From Scatophagus argus (taxonomy: Eukaryota > Chordata > Actinopteri > Scatophagidae), in NCBI RefSeq assembly GCF_020382885.2, contig NC_058495.1:27077627-27141626 (forward strand): 64,000 bases of DNA. The letters run 5' to 3'. Under the pieces are notes generated by a model. That model did not search any database. It was not told the DNA's origin and was given only the letters and a program-made list of their open reading frames with translations. A program made the position numbers and the translations under genes. Every line of letters starts with the position of its first letter. Position 1 is the first letter of the stretch. Below, one piece after another: positions 9,460-28,774 of this stretch.

Positions 9460-10836
9460 ATGGCTTCCAGATCAGAGGAGGATCTCTGCTGTCCCGTCTG
9501 TCAGGACATCTTTAGAGATCCTGTTGTTCTGTCATGTAGCCACAGCTTCTGTAAAGACTGTCTGGACATCTGGTGGAAAGAGAAACCAACACGTGAGTGT
9601 CCAGTCTGTAAGAAAAGATCTTCAAAGGAACATCCACCTTGTAACCTGGTGCTGAAGAACCTGTGTGAGGCCTTCTCGTTGGAGGAACATCAGAGAACTT
9701 CAGAGGGTCTCTGCAGTCTGCACTTTGAGAAACTCAGACTCTTCTGTCTGGACCATCAGCAGCCAGTGTGTCTCGTCTGCAGAGACTCAGAACAACACAC
9801 CAACCACACATTCAGACCCATCAATGAAGCTGCACAACAACACAAGAAGAAACTTCAGGAAACTCTGGAGCCCTTAAAGGAGAAGCTGAAGGTTCTTGAA
9901 CAAGTTAAAGTGAAGTTTGATCAAACAGCAGAACACATTAAGGTCCAGGCCCGACACACACAGAGGAGGATTCAGGATCAGTTTAAGAAGCTCCACCAGT
10001 TTCTGAAAGAGGAAGAGGAGGCCAGGATGGCTGCACTGAGGGAGGAAGAGGAGCAGAAGAGTCAGATGATGAAGGAGAAGATGGAGGCTCTGAGCAGACA
10101 GATAGCAGCTCTTTCAGACACAGTCAGAGCCACAGAGGACGAGCTGAGAGCTGAAGACGTCTCATTCCTGAACAACTACAAGGCTGCAGTGGAAAGAGTC
10201 CAGCAGCGCCCCCTGCTGGATGAGCCACAGCTGCTCCCAGGAGCTCTGATAGACGAGGCCAAACACCTGGGCAACCTGACCTTCAACATCTGGAACAAGA
10301 TGAAGGAGAAGGTCTCCTACACTCCTGTGGTTCTGGATCCAAACACTGCTGGTCCAAAATTCATCCTGTCTGAAGATCTGAGCAGCGTGAGATGGGGAGA
10401 GGAACAGCAGCTTCCTGACAATCCAGAGAGGTTTAAGTACTGGTTTGTTCTGGGCTCTGAGGGCTTTGACTCAGGGACTCACAGCTGGGATGTTGAGGTT
10501 GGAGACAGTCCAGACTGGACTCTGGGTGTGTGTTCAGAGTCTGTCCAGAGGAAAGGACACATACAGTCTGGACTGTGGATAATATGGTTCAAAGAAGATA
10601 AATACTTAGCATGGTCACCACCAGCTCCACACACTGATCTCGTAGTGCAGAAGAAGCTCCAGAGGATCAGAGTGAATCTGGACTGGAATGGAGGAAAGCT
10701 GTGGTTCTCTGATCCTGATACTAACACACACATACACACCTTCACACACACTTTCACTGACAGGATGTTTCCATTCATTTCCACTGTGCACAATCTGAAG
10801 ATCTTACCAGTGAAGGTCTGTGTGACAGTGAAGTAG
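9460..10836 (+). CDS. TRIM E3 ligase-like protein, RING / B-box / coiled coil / PRY-SPRY (copy B)
   Basis: Single coding exon of 458 codons, the layout of the large teleost TRIM35-like or zinc-binding protein A33-like family. RING C3HC4 spans about residues 11-50 (CPVC, CSHSFC, CPVC). B-box 2 spans about 85-116 (CSLH, CLDH, CLVC, HTNH), a long coiled coil about 123-250, and PRY-SPRY about 285-458 ([10 protein letters not shown], then [16 protein letters not shown]). Such proteins are cytoplasmic ubiquitin ligases and several act in antiviral signalling; that role here is inference. The start is the first ATG after a ttttcag acceptor. It stops three codons before its paralogue (AAG TAG instead of AAA CAG AGC AGA TAG). 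Possible poly(A) signal at 10944-10949. Confidence 0.92.
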   Translation: MASRSEEDLCCPVCQDIFRDPVVLSCSHSFCKDCLDIWWKEKPTRECPVCKKRSSKEHPPCNLVLKNLCEAFSLEEHQRTSEGLCSLHFEKLRLFCLDHQQPVCLVCRDSEQHTNHTFRPINEAAQQHKKKLQETLEPLKEKLKVLEQVKVKFDQTAEHIKVQARHTQRRIQDQFKKLHQFLKEEEEARMAALREEEEQKSQMMKEKMEALSRQIAALSDTVRATEDELRAEDVSFLNNYKAAVERVQQRPLLDEPQLLPGALIDEAKHLGNLTFNIWNKMKEKVSYTPVVLDPNTAGPKFILSEDLSSVRWGEEQQLPDNPERFKYWFVLGSEGFDSGTHSWDVEVGDSPDWTLGVCSESVQRKGHIQSGLWIIWFKEDKYLAWSPPAPHTDLVVQKKLQRIRVNLDWNGGKLWFSDPDTNTHIHTFTHTFTDRMFPFISTVHNLKILPVKVCVTVK

Positions 10837-10959
10837 AGCAGATAGTCTTCATTTGAAGTTGGTGATCGCTACGCAAATACTACTAAATTTTTGAATGTTA
10901 ATGTGTGTCCATATATTTATGTGGACGTATACATGTATAAGCTAATAAATGATAAAACT

Positions 10960-11785
10960 AGACATTAGACTAGACTTTATTGATCTCTGTTTGACAGTAA
11001 AGCAAAGTGAAACAGTGGATAAGGAAAATAAATAGTGCTGATGATGATACAGACTCTAAAAACAGAATCATCAACAATGGGTTTAAAGAAAATCATATCC
11101 CATTTATATCCTCACGTAGAGCACATCCATGTCATAAATTACAGGATTTCAAAAACCTGACACTGACAAAACTGTACAACTGCTCCAACTTGAGCCTTGT
11201 CTGTTTAGTCAGTGTCTGTTTACATTTGGTCAGGCTCCAATGTGTGCTGGATCAGCGGCTCGTGTTAGCGGCTGCTGTTAGCAGTGTAGCCATGCCTGTA
11301 CAGACAGCCATCAATGCATTACTGTGATACTACAGAAAAGCTACAAACAAGATGATTCTTCCCTCTCCACGGTTTGAGTGGATTTATGGACATTTGTTTT
11401 GGATGGACGTCCACAGGAAGTGGACTTGACACTGCATGATATCCATGTATGTTAACGTGCCTGCCAAGAAACAAAAACTAAATGATTGTAATAATGTAAT
11501 ATTTATGGTCAAAAATTAAGGTTTCAAATATCTAGTATCTAATAATACCCAAAATGCATATTCCAAATAGTAAATGAATGAATAATGAGGAACAAATCAT
11601 CTGGATTTTCGTTGAATATAGACAACATAATCCTCATCAATCATGTTACTCAAATCAAAGACTCAAACGAGCAGCAGAAATTAAAGTCATGAACTAACAG
11701 AACATAAGTAATTATTTTACATCCATTATTGCATTCTGTCCCTGTTTACGGACATCTTATTTTTACTATTTTACTATTGGGTTAA
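10960..11785. other. Intergenic AT-rich region
   Basis: A short TAGACTTTATTGATCTCTG segment near 10970 resembles a LINE/SINE 3' end in reverse. Nothing else is recognisable. Confidence 0.4.
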
Positions 11786-12665
11786 TCGTGGGGTTAATCT
11801 CCCACAACAAGGAGGAGGCCTACAGGAAGGAGGTCACCCACCTGGAGAGCTGGTGCCAGGAGAATAACCTCCAGCTGAACGTCAGCAAAACTAAGGAGCT
11901 GATTGTGGACTACAGGAGGAAGCAGCAGAAGGACATCCGTCCACTCTGCATCGGCAGGTCTGAGGTGGAGAGGGTGGACAATTTTAAATACCTCGGTGTG
12001 ACTATCACACGGGACCTGTCCTGGTCACTGCACATTCACAGGACTGTGAAGAAGGCCAGGCAGCGTCTGTTCCACCTCAGACGCCTCAGAGACTTCAGGC
12101 TCCCCCTCAAGGTGCTCAGGAACTTCTACACCTGCACCACTGAGAGCATCTTGAGTGGGAGCATCACCACATGGATGGGCAGCTGCACAAAGCAGGACCT
12201 CTCGGCCCTCAGGAGGGAAGTCCGCTCAGCTGAGAGGACGATCAGAACAACTCTACCCGACCTGCAGGACATTTACACCAAACGATGCAGGTCGAGAGCT
12301 GAGAAGATCCTCAGGCAGCCCCATCACCCCGGACACTCACTCTTCTTTCTCCCTGTTGCCATCAGGCCGTCGGTTCTGCTGCCTGAGAACCAACACTGAG
12401 AGGATGAGGAGAAGCTTCTTCCTCCAGGCCATCCGTCTGTTCAACAGTGAGCGTTAATCTGGACAATCCCACTCCCACCTGCACTACATGTAAATACTGT
12501 ACATTTTCACTTTTTTAATTTTAGTATTTTTATAAGCTTTCTATTTTACAATATTTAATTTTTACTTACCTATTTTTGGTAGCATACATAATTTCACTGC
12601 ACATTGTACCCTGTATGATTGTGTGTGTGACAAATAAACTAAATCTTGTATCTTGTATCTCTTGT
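11786..12665 (+). mobile_element. 5'-truncated L2/CR1-like LINE fragment
   Basis: Encodes the last roughly 220 residues of a non-LTR reverse transcriptase ORF: GLISHNKEEAYRKEV, then NLQLNVSKTKE, FKYLGVTITRDLSW and a C-terminal SGRRF...NTERMRRSFFLQA. The final part is in another frame: the reading shifts near 12340 between SLFFLP and LLPSGRRF, so it is decayed. It ends with AATAAA and a TTGTATC-repeat tail typical of L2/CR1-type LINEs. The organisation matches the longer LINE at 44255. Confidence 0.88.
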
Positions 12666-13334
12666 ATGTCTGTCCCTTTTCATGTTCATTGAGTTTTTTA
12701 ATGTTAATTCTCTATTTCCTCTTGTTGTTGTTGTCATTGTTCTGTTGTTTTTGGTTTATTAATAGTTCACGAATATAGCTGTATGAATGGCTAAAATTCT
12801 GATTAGAAAAGGTGCGAACTTGAGCGCTACGTGATGAGTGAAAGCTGAGAAGACGTAACCGAAAGTTCAAGAATGGGATCTCAAGCAGAGCTTCCTGCTG
12901 GCAGATCATATGTGGCCTGTGATTGGCTGATGATATTTTACTCATCGCTGAATGGCCATTCGCAGACGCGCCCGTGGAAGGTTCCATTTAACATGAGGAG
13001 GGAGGGTAGACTGTTCTTGACGGATATTTACGATCTACGATCTTCTGTCACTCATATTCAGAAAATTAAGTCGGCATTACTAAATTGTCGTTCAAGTGAG
13101 CAACAGTTAAAAAGCGTAAATTTGACTTCCAAAAATAGACGATCCCTGTTAATCGTTAGTGCAGTCCAGCTTGTAGTCAGTGGTCCAACCTGGGGCTAAC
13201 TGCCAGAACCAGTGGCGTAGCCCGACCAATACCGTCTAGCTTGTTTGCTATCAGATTTTGACCGCTGAGTCGGGTGTGTTAGAGGGTGTATCGACTCGTT
13301 TTGGGCTTCACTTTTGTCGACCTGTCACAGGAAG
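12666..13334. other. Intergenic region and ALDH4A1 promoter side
   Basis: No TATA box or recognisable exon. A CCAGTGGCGTAGCCCG segment at about 13209 resembles a hAT terminal repeat, but no partner end was found. Confidence 0.4.
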
Positions 13335-20710
<7,376 letters not shown>

Positions 20711-22094
20711 GTCCAGGTCCAGTCAGAGCCTCCGTCCCTCCCGCCCTCAGCTGATTCTCCAATCAAGACTGCTGTGAAATGAGTTTGCACCGAGCGTCTG
20801 AGAGCCAGCGAGCTGAGCGAACGTCTTCCTTCCATAAACCGTCACGCTGCAGCAGATCAGTTTCAGCCTTTGGCTGCTGGTTCGTCACTCACACCGAATC
20901 CTCTTGAATCCATCAGAACCTTCAGGATCCACAAACCAACAAACTGACATCCTGCTGCAAATACTTTTAGCCCTTTTTTTATTGGAATCAAACCAGATCT
21001 CAAACAGTTAATCGATTAGTCAGAATCATCTGCTGCAGGTTTGATAATCGATGAATGATTTAAGGCAGTTTTTAATCTCAGATGGTCCCACCTTCAGAAT
21101 TATGAATGTATTCCGTTTCAGTGATAATAAACTCAACATGTTTGAGTTTTAGAGGCACTTTTAGTCATCGTCCTGAACCTGCACATTAAGTAAAAATATT
21201 CTTTTAGGTCAAAATCAGAACAAGAGTTTGTGTGGGAGTGTGTTACAGCTCAGACCTGCACAGAGCTCGTTAACGTCTCAGTTCTAATAATCTAAATCGT
21301 TAGAGAGAAGAGCAGCTCTGCGTGTCAAACAGGTTTGTCCTGATTTGTTAGATTTTGTGTCTCATTAACATCCGTCTTGTGCTCTGCTGGCTTGGCAGAG
21401 GACGTGCAGTCACAGGACGTGTCCTCTGGTCCACGTTAGACGCCTGCTGTGAAACTAACTTGAAGAGCGAACGCGGACGACTTGAACGTCGAAGCTGCTG
21501 TGACTTCCTTCGTGCACTGATGAAAAGTCTTTTCCAAAGTGCTGATGACGTTCATAATGACTTCAGTTTCTGCTGCTTCGTCTTTTATCAAACAACATAT
21601 TTTGTGTTTTATGCACCTGATTTATTCTGTTTTCTGATTGTGCCTGTAACACTGTAGATTCACATTCATTTTTGACAATAAATGTTAAATTATTACAATC
21701 ATTTTCTGTGTGTGTTGGCTTCAGTTATCAGTGTGTGTGTGTGTGCGTTACAGCAGAGGGTTTCAAACGGCGAGCTGCCTCCACCACGTGTGCCTGACAG
21801 AAACGTGAACATGCAGCAGGACTTTAACTTGAAACGGAGTATTTTTACACGCGTTTGTCGTCTGAATACTTCAAACTCTGACTCGGCTGCCTGCTGCTGT
21901 CCTGGAAACACACCTGTCACACCTGCAGATTCTGAGGTGAGAATCAGTTCTGGTGTCGTGCGGATGAGATGACACAAAACTCAGGTTGTCTTTTATGGAT
22001 CCTTTACTGTTTGGAAGCACGAGCCACCGTCAGCATCACACAGATGTTCCTCCTCACCTCTGAGCCGACAGCAGGACACACATGACTTCACTCC
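20711..22094. other. ALDH4A1 3' UTR and intergenic DNA
   Basis: Holds two AATAAA signals. No other exon is supported. Confidence 0.5.
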
Positions 22095-23349
22095 AGGTGT
22101 CATTCAACCTGTGTGTACCTGCTCACCACAGTTTGAGCCCCACTGCAGCTGGAAGGTAACGATGAACATGCAGGACGCGTCTCCATCTGCTGTGATCATG
22201 TTAGCTTAGATTCCCCTCACGTTTGAGATTCTAAACTCTTCATTTTAACATGAACACAGCATCCTCACCGAGAGGCTGTTCATTTGTACACATGCATACT
22301 GCACATACAGCATTATCATTCCATATGTGTCCCATCACCGCCTTACAGTTTACACTCCACTTGTATGCACACATCGTGTGTTCTTGTTAATTGTTGCTGT
22401 TACAGAATTATTTACAGACTCCCATCAGCCACCACATGAAAACCTCCTGCCTGATATTTCGTAGGTCCCCCTTATGCTGCCACAGCAGCTCTGAGCTGTC
22501 AGGGGAAGGGACTCAGGACCTCTAGGGGGATTTTGTGGTTACAGCACGGGAATGTTGGATCCTTTGGGTCCTGAGTATTGAGGGTGGGGCCTCCAGGTGG
22601 GAGGACACCCGCCTCATGGCCCAGCTGTGGGTGGTGGGTGTCAAGGAACATCCACATGACTGGCAGAAGCCAAAGGTTCCCCTGCAGAACTCTGCAGTGA
22701 AGACAAACAGATGATTAATGTGATCCACTTCACCTGTCAGGGGGTTCATGTTGTGGCTGATTGGTTTGGAACAAAAACTACCTGGTTAGGCTCAGGAAGA
22801 GGAGTCGCTTTGGGTTAAACTGAGGACATTGACATGTTACACGTTACATAGACGTCTTTAATGTAATGAGGTAAACACGACAGTTTGCTGAAAAGCTCAG
22901 TTCCTGTTCTCATATCAGCACTCAGCCCTGAAGGCACATCAGACTGAGTTAAAAATCATTGAATGTCTTGGAAAAGTTTGGAAAACACAGAGTGTGTCTG
23001 TGTTTGCTTGTGTTGTGTGTGTTTGCTTCCTAAATGCTGCACACACGTCTTGTCACACTGATGAAGAGCTTGTTGAGCTCTCAGACGCCATAAAAACACG
23101 ACCTTCATGTATATTGATGGATATTTTTCCCTTAACGCTGCTGTCCTGGAGTCTCTGGGTTCACATTGTTCACCAACAAATTTGATTCTGATTTAACTAC
23201 GACTTTAACATTTAATATTAGATTCTTTGAATCCTTCTGCTTGCTGCTGTAAATGTTTGTTCATTTATTATCTTCCTCTACAACAATAAATTTACTGACA
23301 CGTATTAGAAGTGAGTAGTTGTTCAACAATCACTGAATTCAAATGAAGA
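22095..23349 (-). repeat. 3' flank of TRIM C, partner of 8148-8653
   Basis: Reverse-complement match to the flank of the TRIM fragment at 7994, interrupted by extra DNA at 22189-22917. Confidence 0.8.
22424..22775. mobile_element. Small element with terminal inverted repeats (MITE-like)
   Basis: The left end CCATCAGCCACCACATGAAA and the reverse complement of the right end, CCAATCAGCCACAACATGAA, are imperfect inverted repeats of about 28 bp around a 350-bp body without coding capacity. It lies inside a segment absent from the related flank at 8574-8586. The family is unknown to me. Confidence 0.6.
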
Positions 23350-24735
23350 CTATCTGCTCTGTTTCACTGTCACACAGACCTTCACTGGTAAGATCTTCAG
23401 ATTGCCCACACTGTAAATGAATGGAAACATCCTGTCAGTGAAAGTGTGTGTGAAGGTGTGTATGTGTGTGTTAGTATCAGGATCAGAGAACCACAGCTTT
23501 CCTCCATTCCAGTCCAGATTCACTCTGATCCTCTGGAGCTTCTTCTGCACTACGAGATCAGTGGGTGGAGCTGATGGTGACCGTGCTGAGTATTTATCTT
23601 TATTGAACCATATTATCCACAGTCCAGACTGTATGTGTCCTTTCCTCTGGACAGACTCTGTACACACACCCAGTGCCCAGTATGTTCTGTCTCCAACCTC
23701 AACATCCCAGCTGTGAGTCCCTGAGTCAAAGCCCTCAGAGCCCAGAACAAACAAGTACTTAAACCTCTCTGGATTGTCAGGAAGCTGCTGTCTCTCTCCT
23801 CGTCTCACGCTGCTCAGATCTTCAGACAGGATGAATTTTGGACCAGCAGTGTTTGGATCCAGAATCACAGGAGTGTAGGAGACCTTCTCCTTCATCTTGT
23901 TCCAGATGTTGAAGGTCAGGTTGCCCAGGTGTTTGGCCTCGTCTATCAGAGCTCCTGGGAGCAGCTGTGGCTCATCCAGCAGGGGGCGCTGCTGGACTCT
24001 TTCCACTGCAGCCTTGTAGTTGTTCAGGAATGAGACGTCTTCAGCTCTCAGCTCGTCCTCTGTGGCTCTGACTGTGTCTGAAAGAGCTGCTATCTGTCTG
24101 CTCAGAGCCTCCATCTTCTCCTTCATCATCTGACTCTTCTGCTCCTCTTCCTCCCTCAGTGCAGCCATCCTGGCCTCCTCTTCCTCTTTCAGAAACTGGT
24201 GGAGCTTCTTAAACTGATCCTGAATCCTCCTCTGTGTGTGTCGGGCCTGGACCTTAATGTGTTCTGCTGTTTGATCAAACTTCACTTTAACTTGTTCAAG
24301 AACCTTCAGCTTCTCCTTTAAGGGCTCCAGAGTTTCCTGAAGTTTCTTCTTGTGTTGTTGTGCAGCTTCATCGATGGGTCTGAATGTGTGGTTGGTGTGT
24401 CGTTCTGAGTCTCTGCAGACGAGACACACTGGCTGCTGATGGTCCAGACAGAAGAGTCTGAGTTTCTCAGAGTGCAGACTGCAGAAATACTCTGAAGCTC
24501 TCTGATGTCTCTCCAACAAGAAGGCCTCACACAGGTTCTTCAACACCAGGTTACAAGGTGGATGTTTCTTTGAAGACAACGTCTTACAAACTGGACACTC
24601 GCGTGTTGGTTTCTCTCTCCACCAGGTCTTCAGACAGTCTTTACAGAAGCTGTGGCTACATGACAGAACAACAGGATCTCTAAAGATCTCATGACAGACG
24701 GGACAGCAGAGATCCTCCTCTGATCTGGAAGCCAT
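23350..24735 (-). CDS. TRIM E3 ligase-like protein, RING / B-box / coiled coil / PRY-SPRY (copy C)
   Basis: Single coding exon of 461 codons, paralogue of the gene at 9460 but inverted. RING spans residues 11-50 (CPVC, CSHSFC, CPVC) and B-box 2 about 85-116; a coiled coil and a C-terminal PRY-SPRY ending CVTVKQSR follow. Residues 123-290 are identical to copy B while the parts on both sides differ at roughly one residue in eight to ten, including SPRY positions such as [13 protein letters not shown] against [14 protein letters not shown] 5' UTR intron is predicted at 24860-24753 (donor gtgagt, acceptor gttttcag). Poly(A)-type signal on the - strand at 23269-23264. It is divergent from RNF123. 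Function as a ubiquitin ligase is inferred from the domains. Confidence 0.92.
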   Translation of the reverse strand: MASRSEEDLCCPVCHEIFRDPVVLSCSHSFCKDCLKTWWREKPTRECPVCKTLSSKKHPPCNLVLKNLCEAFLLERHQRASEYFCSLHSEKLRLFCLDHQQPVCLVCRDSERHTNHTFRPIDEAAQQHKKKLQETLEPLKEKLKVLEQVKVKFDQTAEHIKVQARHTQRRIQDQFKKLHQFLKEEEEARMAALREEEEQKSQMMKEKMEALSRQIAALSDTVRATEDELRAEDVSFLNNYKAAVERVQQRPLLDEPQLLPGALIDEAKHLGNLTFNIWNKMKEKVSYTPVILDPNTAGPKFILSEDLSSVRRGERQQLPDNPERFKYLFVLGSEGFDSGTHSWDVEVGDRTYWALGVCTESVQRKGHIQSGLWIIWFNKDKYSARSPSAPPTDLVVQKKLQRIRVNLDWNGGKLWFSDPDTNTHIHTFTHTFTDRMFPFIYSVGNLKILPVKVCVTVKQSR

Positions 24736-24861
24736 TTTGTCTCAGAGTGAAGCTGAAAACACAGCAGACAGAAAGTCCAGTCAGTCATGACTTCCCTTCC
24801 TCCTCTATGACTTCACTGAAATTTACTTTCACTTTGAGTCGTGTCTTCAGTCAAACTCACC

Positions 24862-26807
24862 TTCAGTGTGTGGAGAGTCGGCAGGTTGAAGCAGCAGTCA
24901 TGAAGTTTTCCACGTTTCTCTCCTGGAGCTGAACTCACTCAGAGGAAGTCGTCAATTTGATCTGAAGGTGAATCAGATCGTCTGGTTTTCAGTCTGTGTG
25001 TCTCTTCAGTGAGGAAGAAAAGACAAAGTTTTTCCTGGTTTGTCTCGGGTGAGTCAGGTGAGGGGCGGAGCTTTGTCAGAACCAGTGGAATGCAGCTGGA
25101 AAACATGGAAGACCTGCCATGCAACGTTTCAGGTAAAGGCCACTGTGTACCATAAGGACTCTGTCAAGGACAACATGAAATATCTGAGGCAGAAGGTACA
25201 ATGGAGTTAGTACAATATTTTAAAGTTGTAATAAAGTATCATGGAATACTGTATGTAAGTGTCATGTAGAATATTCTTAGGTGTTCAATGTGTTCAATCC
25301 AAAGTCCAACAACAATATGTAGACATGTAGAACAAGATGGGAAACAAGAATCACTGAAAGGTTAAGTTGGTATGTGAAGGCTCCTGTGGATCTCTGCAGG
25401 AAGGAGAACAGCTCAGTGGGAATCATCAGGAGGCTAATTATTTTAAGAATAATCTGCATTAAAAACTTCATGTCAAAGGTCAAGAGAACAGTCATAGTCA
25501 CAGTTAGTGATTCAAAGGTGTGAACATTTTAAGCTTCCTAACATTAAAATGTTGTGCTGAATATGTGGAGCCAAATCCACGACCTCTGACCAGCTGCCTC
25601 TGAACGATAAATAAAGATTTGATGAAGTCCAGAAAGCTTAAAATGTTCTACAATAAAATGAGATAACGATAAAGTTTTAATCAGAGTTAATGAGAAAGTT
25701 TCTCATTAGGATGTCATTGGCCAAACAACAATCAGATGTCAATCCTGTTTTACTTTGAGATGAACCTGAAGTTCAGATTCAGATTTGCAAAACTATTTCT
25801 TCAGTAACCCGTCACAGATTCTGATCGATATTCTTCTTCTCCATTGATGAACTAAGCAGACTGTCAATCATTAACCTGTGAATGTGGTTTAAACCACAGC
25901 GGTACAAAAACGGAGAATCGGTCGTTAAATATAATCAGTTTACAAATGTTTTTGCTCTCGCGTTTTGCCATGTCACGGGACACATTTTTGTACCTACTGG
26001 CGCTCCGTAGCGTGAGAGGCGTTGACAAGAAGGCTGTTGTGGTGGAAATTAGCCGTTTAACTCACGACAGTAGCTTGTTTTACACATTTTATCTTCATCA
26101 GACTGAATAATACCACAGACGGGCGGATTTCGGCTGGAGGAGAGGCTCGGTGGAACAGACGGAAGCGGTCGGTGCTGCTGTCAGTTAGCTGTTAGCTGCT
26201 AGTAGTTAGCCGGTGCTTAGCAAACAGTGCCTGAGCCGTTAGCCAGCTAGCTGCGCCTGACATGTCAGACACCGCAGTGGAGCTCTGCGATGCTGTCACT
26301 TGTGACGGATGAGACGTGTAGTTTGAGAGCTTCACAGCCCGAGTGTTTCATACGAAGGAAACTTTATTTTACCGGTAAACGTAGCTAATCGCAGTTAGCT
26401 CACCCGCTGTGGTCTGATGTGGTTTAAGCTGCCGCACAGCGTTAGCTTGAGGGCTGTTTGCTAAAGACTGTGGTGGAACAAGTACTCCGAGCCTTTACTG
26501 ATGCACAGGCAAAGCTGGGTCAAAGTACTACAGGTTACGGTGCATTCTAAGCTTCAAGTAGTAAAAGTACACAAGTATTCTGAGCTTCGTGAAACCTTCT
26601 GCAGGACTTCCACGTCACATTTGTAATCCTAAACTGAAGTAGTGCTGAAGTATCAGATGATAATCGGTGTGTAAGCGTCACGTCTGCAGGTCCACAGACA
26701 GAAGATGAAGGTGGAGCAGCTCTGCCCGGAGCCTCTGCGCTGTCACTGGACTGACCGAGGTGTCTGTGCTTCTCAGCAGGTGGGCCAGGTGACTCCACAC
26801 AGACACG
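24862..26807. other. Divergent TRIM C / RNF123 upstream region
   Basis: Probably holds the 5' UTR and promoters. The stretch at about 25960-26460 is richer in CG and lies where an RNF123 promoter would be expected. A dispersed AAGTA/GTACT-rich repeat is at about 26480-26660. No coding exon is seen. Confidence 0.45.
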
Positions 26808-28743
26808 ATGAGCTCTAAAGGAGGCGGCACGGCTCTGACCCGCCGCAACTACAGACTGGCCTCGGACACAGACAAACCCAAAGCCACAGGTACGTCGTGC
26901 TCATGCAGTACTGTACAGTACACATGACAGTACTGATGGCTTCAGTGTCAGGTCTGCTCAGAGGTGACGGGGAGCCTGAGCTGAGCTGAATATCTCTGAC
27001 TTGTTTAACATTTAAGGACACTGATTGATATTTTTCACAATTTTCTGACTTTATGTTAACCAAACAACTCATTGATTAATTGAGCTTATTGAGGCTTGCT
27101 GCAGAGCCAAACACTCCTCAGGTTTTCACTCTGATTCTTCTGTATGTCAGACTTACTGATCCTAACAGTCAAAACGAAGACGTCCTTCAGTGATGGAGGA
27201 CGTATCTCCTCTGACTGTTGTCCTGTCATCACTGATCTCTGATCAGAATCAGAATCAGAATCAGAATTCCTTTATTAATCCCTGGAGGGAAATTCTTGAA
27301 TCAGATGACTGTGACTCCTGCAGGAGTTTCCTGTTGGAGTTGGTTGAACTGGGGCTCATTTTGACTGCAGCTGATGATTCTGATTCATCTGCTGATCATT
27401 AATAGAAGTGACTTAAATGATTACGGAATGAGCTGTCAGTTATTTCCCCGTTAATTGACCTGTTGATTAATTGCAGGTTTGGACCAGAGTTTCTGTTTTG
27501 GTGTCCTGGCAGATTTCAGTGTCTGACAAATGGGAGGAATTCTGCTCAGATATGATCTTCAGTGTGTCTCTCTCTGTCAGGTATAGTGAATGAGAAGCTG
27601 CTGAGTGACTACCTGCACCACGTGTTTCCTTCCACCAAACCGGGACCTGCACTGGCCTCGCTCAGGTAACGTCATGCAGTGTGAAAGGATTCTGGTCAGC
27701 CTGCAGGAACAGTTAGGATCATCTCTTTATCCAACAGCACAGCTGCTGAGTTTGCTTTGTGGCTGATTTACATCACAGAGACGAGGCGTGAGCGCAGCAT
27801 GGATGCTTCATCAGCTCTGAGTTGACTCAGTGAACTGCCTGACATTAGAATTCAGTCATGTTTGCTTCTGGTTTTTCACAGACCCACAGACTTTTCCCCC
27901 AAAGATGCTTTCTGTCGTTTCAGGTGGTTCTTATCAGGCTGATGTTTGTTCAAGTTATCAGTTTGGTTTTAATTATTAATTTGATGCTATATTTGATGCA
28001 CTGTGGTAGCCTCTGCTATTCAATACGCTGTGGTATGTTGGGGACCAGTGCAGTGTTCTATGGTCTAGTCCTCTTTCTTCCCTTATGAGGACTTGTATAT
28101 AGCTGTATGTTGTACTGTTTTTACTTACCGTGTAAATTGTGTTAAATTGTTTTTGCACACTCTTTTTTTGCACTCCTCTTCTGTCCTTGTGAGCTGCCAC
28201 AACAAGTGAATTTCCCCACTGCAGGATCAATAAAGTTCATCTTATCTTATCTTATCTTAAAAAGGCTCTGAAATGTCATGATTGACAGCTGAGCGCTGCT
28301 CCTGATTAGTTACTGTGGCTCCTCCTCCTCATCACTACTGCACAGACTCTGGCTCCAAATGACATCACCAGAACAAGATGGCAGCACTCGTATCAGGGAT
28401 GTTTTGACTTCCCTTTTGTGCAGTGGGAGGAAGTGGAGACACGTCGGCCATCTTTAGCACCAGAGTCTGACTCTGTTAAAAGTTTTACATTTGATCTGTC
28501 GCTGCGTATTCAAACTCAACATTAGTCATCTTAAAGTAAATCCTTCTAAATGTCAGCTGTTCAGGTGATCATCAGGCAGAGTAAAATTAGACGCAGCCAC
28601 AAGCTGAAAGATGAATCTTCTCACTGCCGCTCTAGCGCCACCAGGAGGATTTTAATGGATCATGTCAGTAGCTAATGTGTGGAGAACAGGTATACAGTTA
28701 AGTGTGTTGTCGTCAGTTTGATCTGAGGAGGAGGAGGCTCGGA

Positions 28744-28774
<31 letters not shown>

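Noticed and set aside
13195-13230. A hAT element near the ALDH4A1 start (CCAGTGGCGTAGCCCG)
   Set aside because: Only one terminal-like sequence was seen, without a partner inverted repeat or target duplication.
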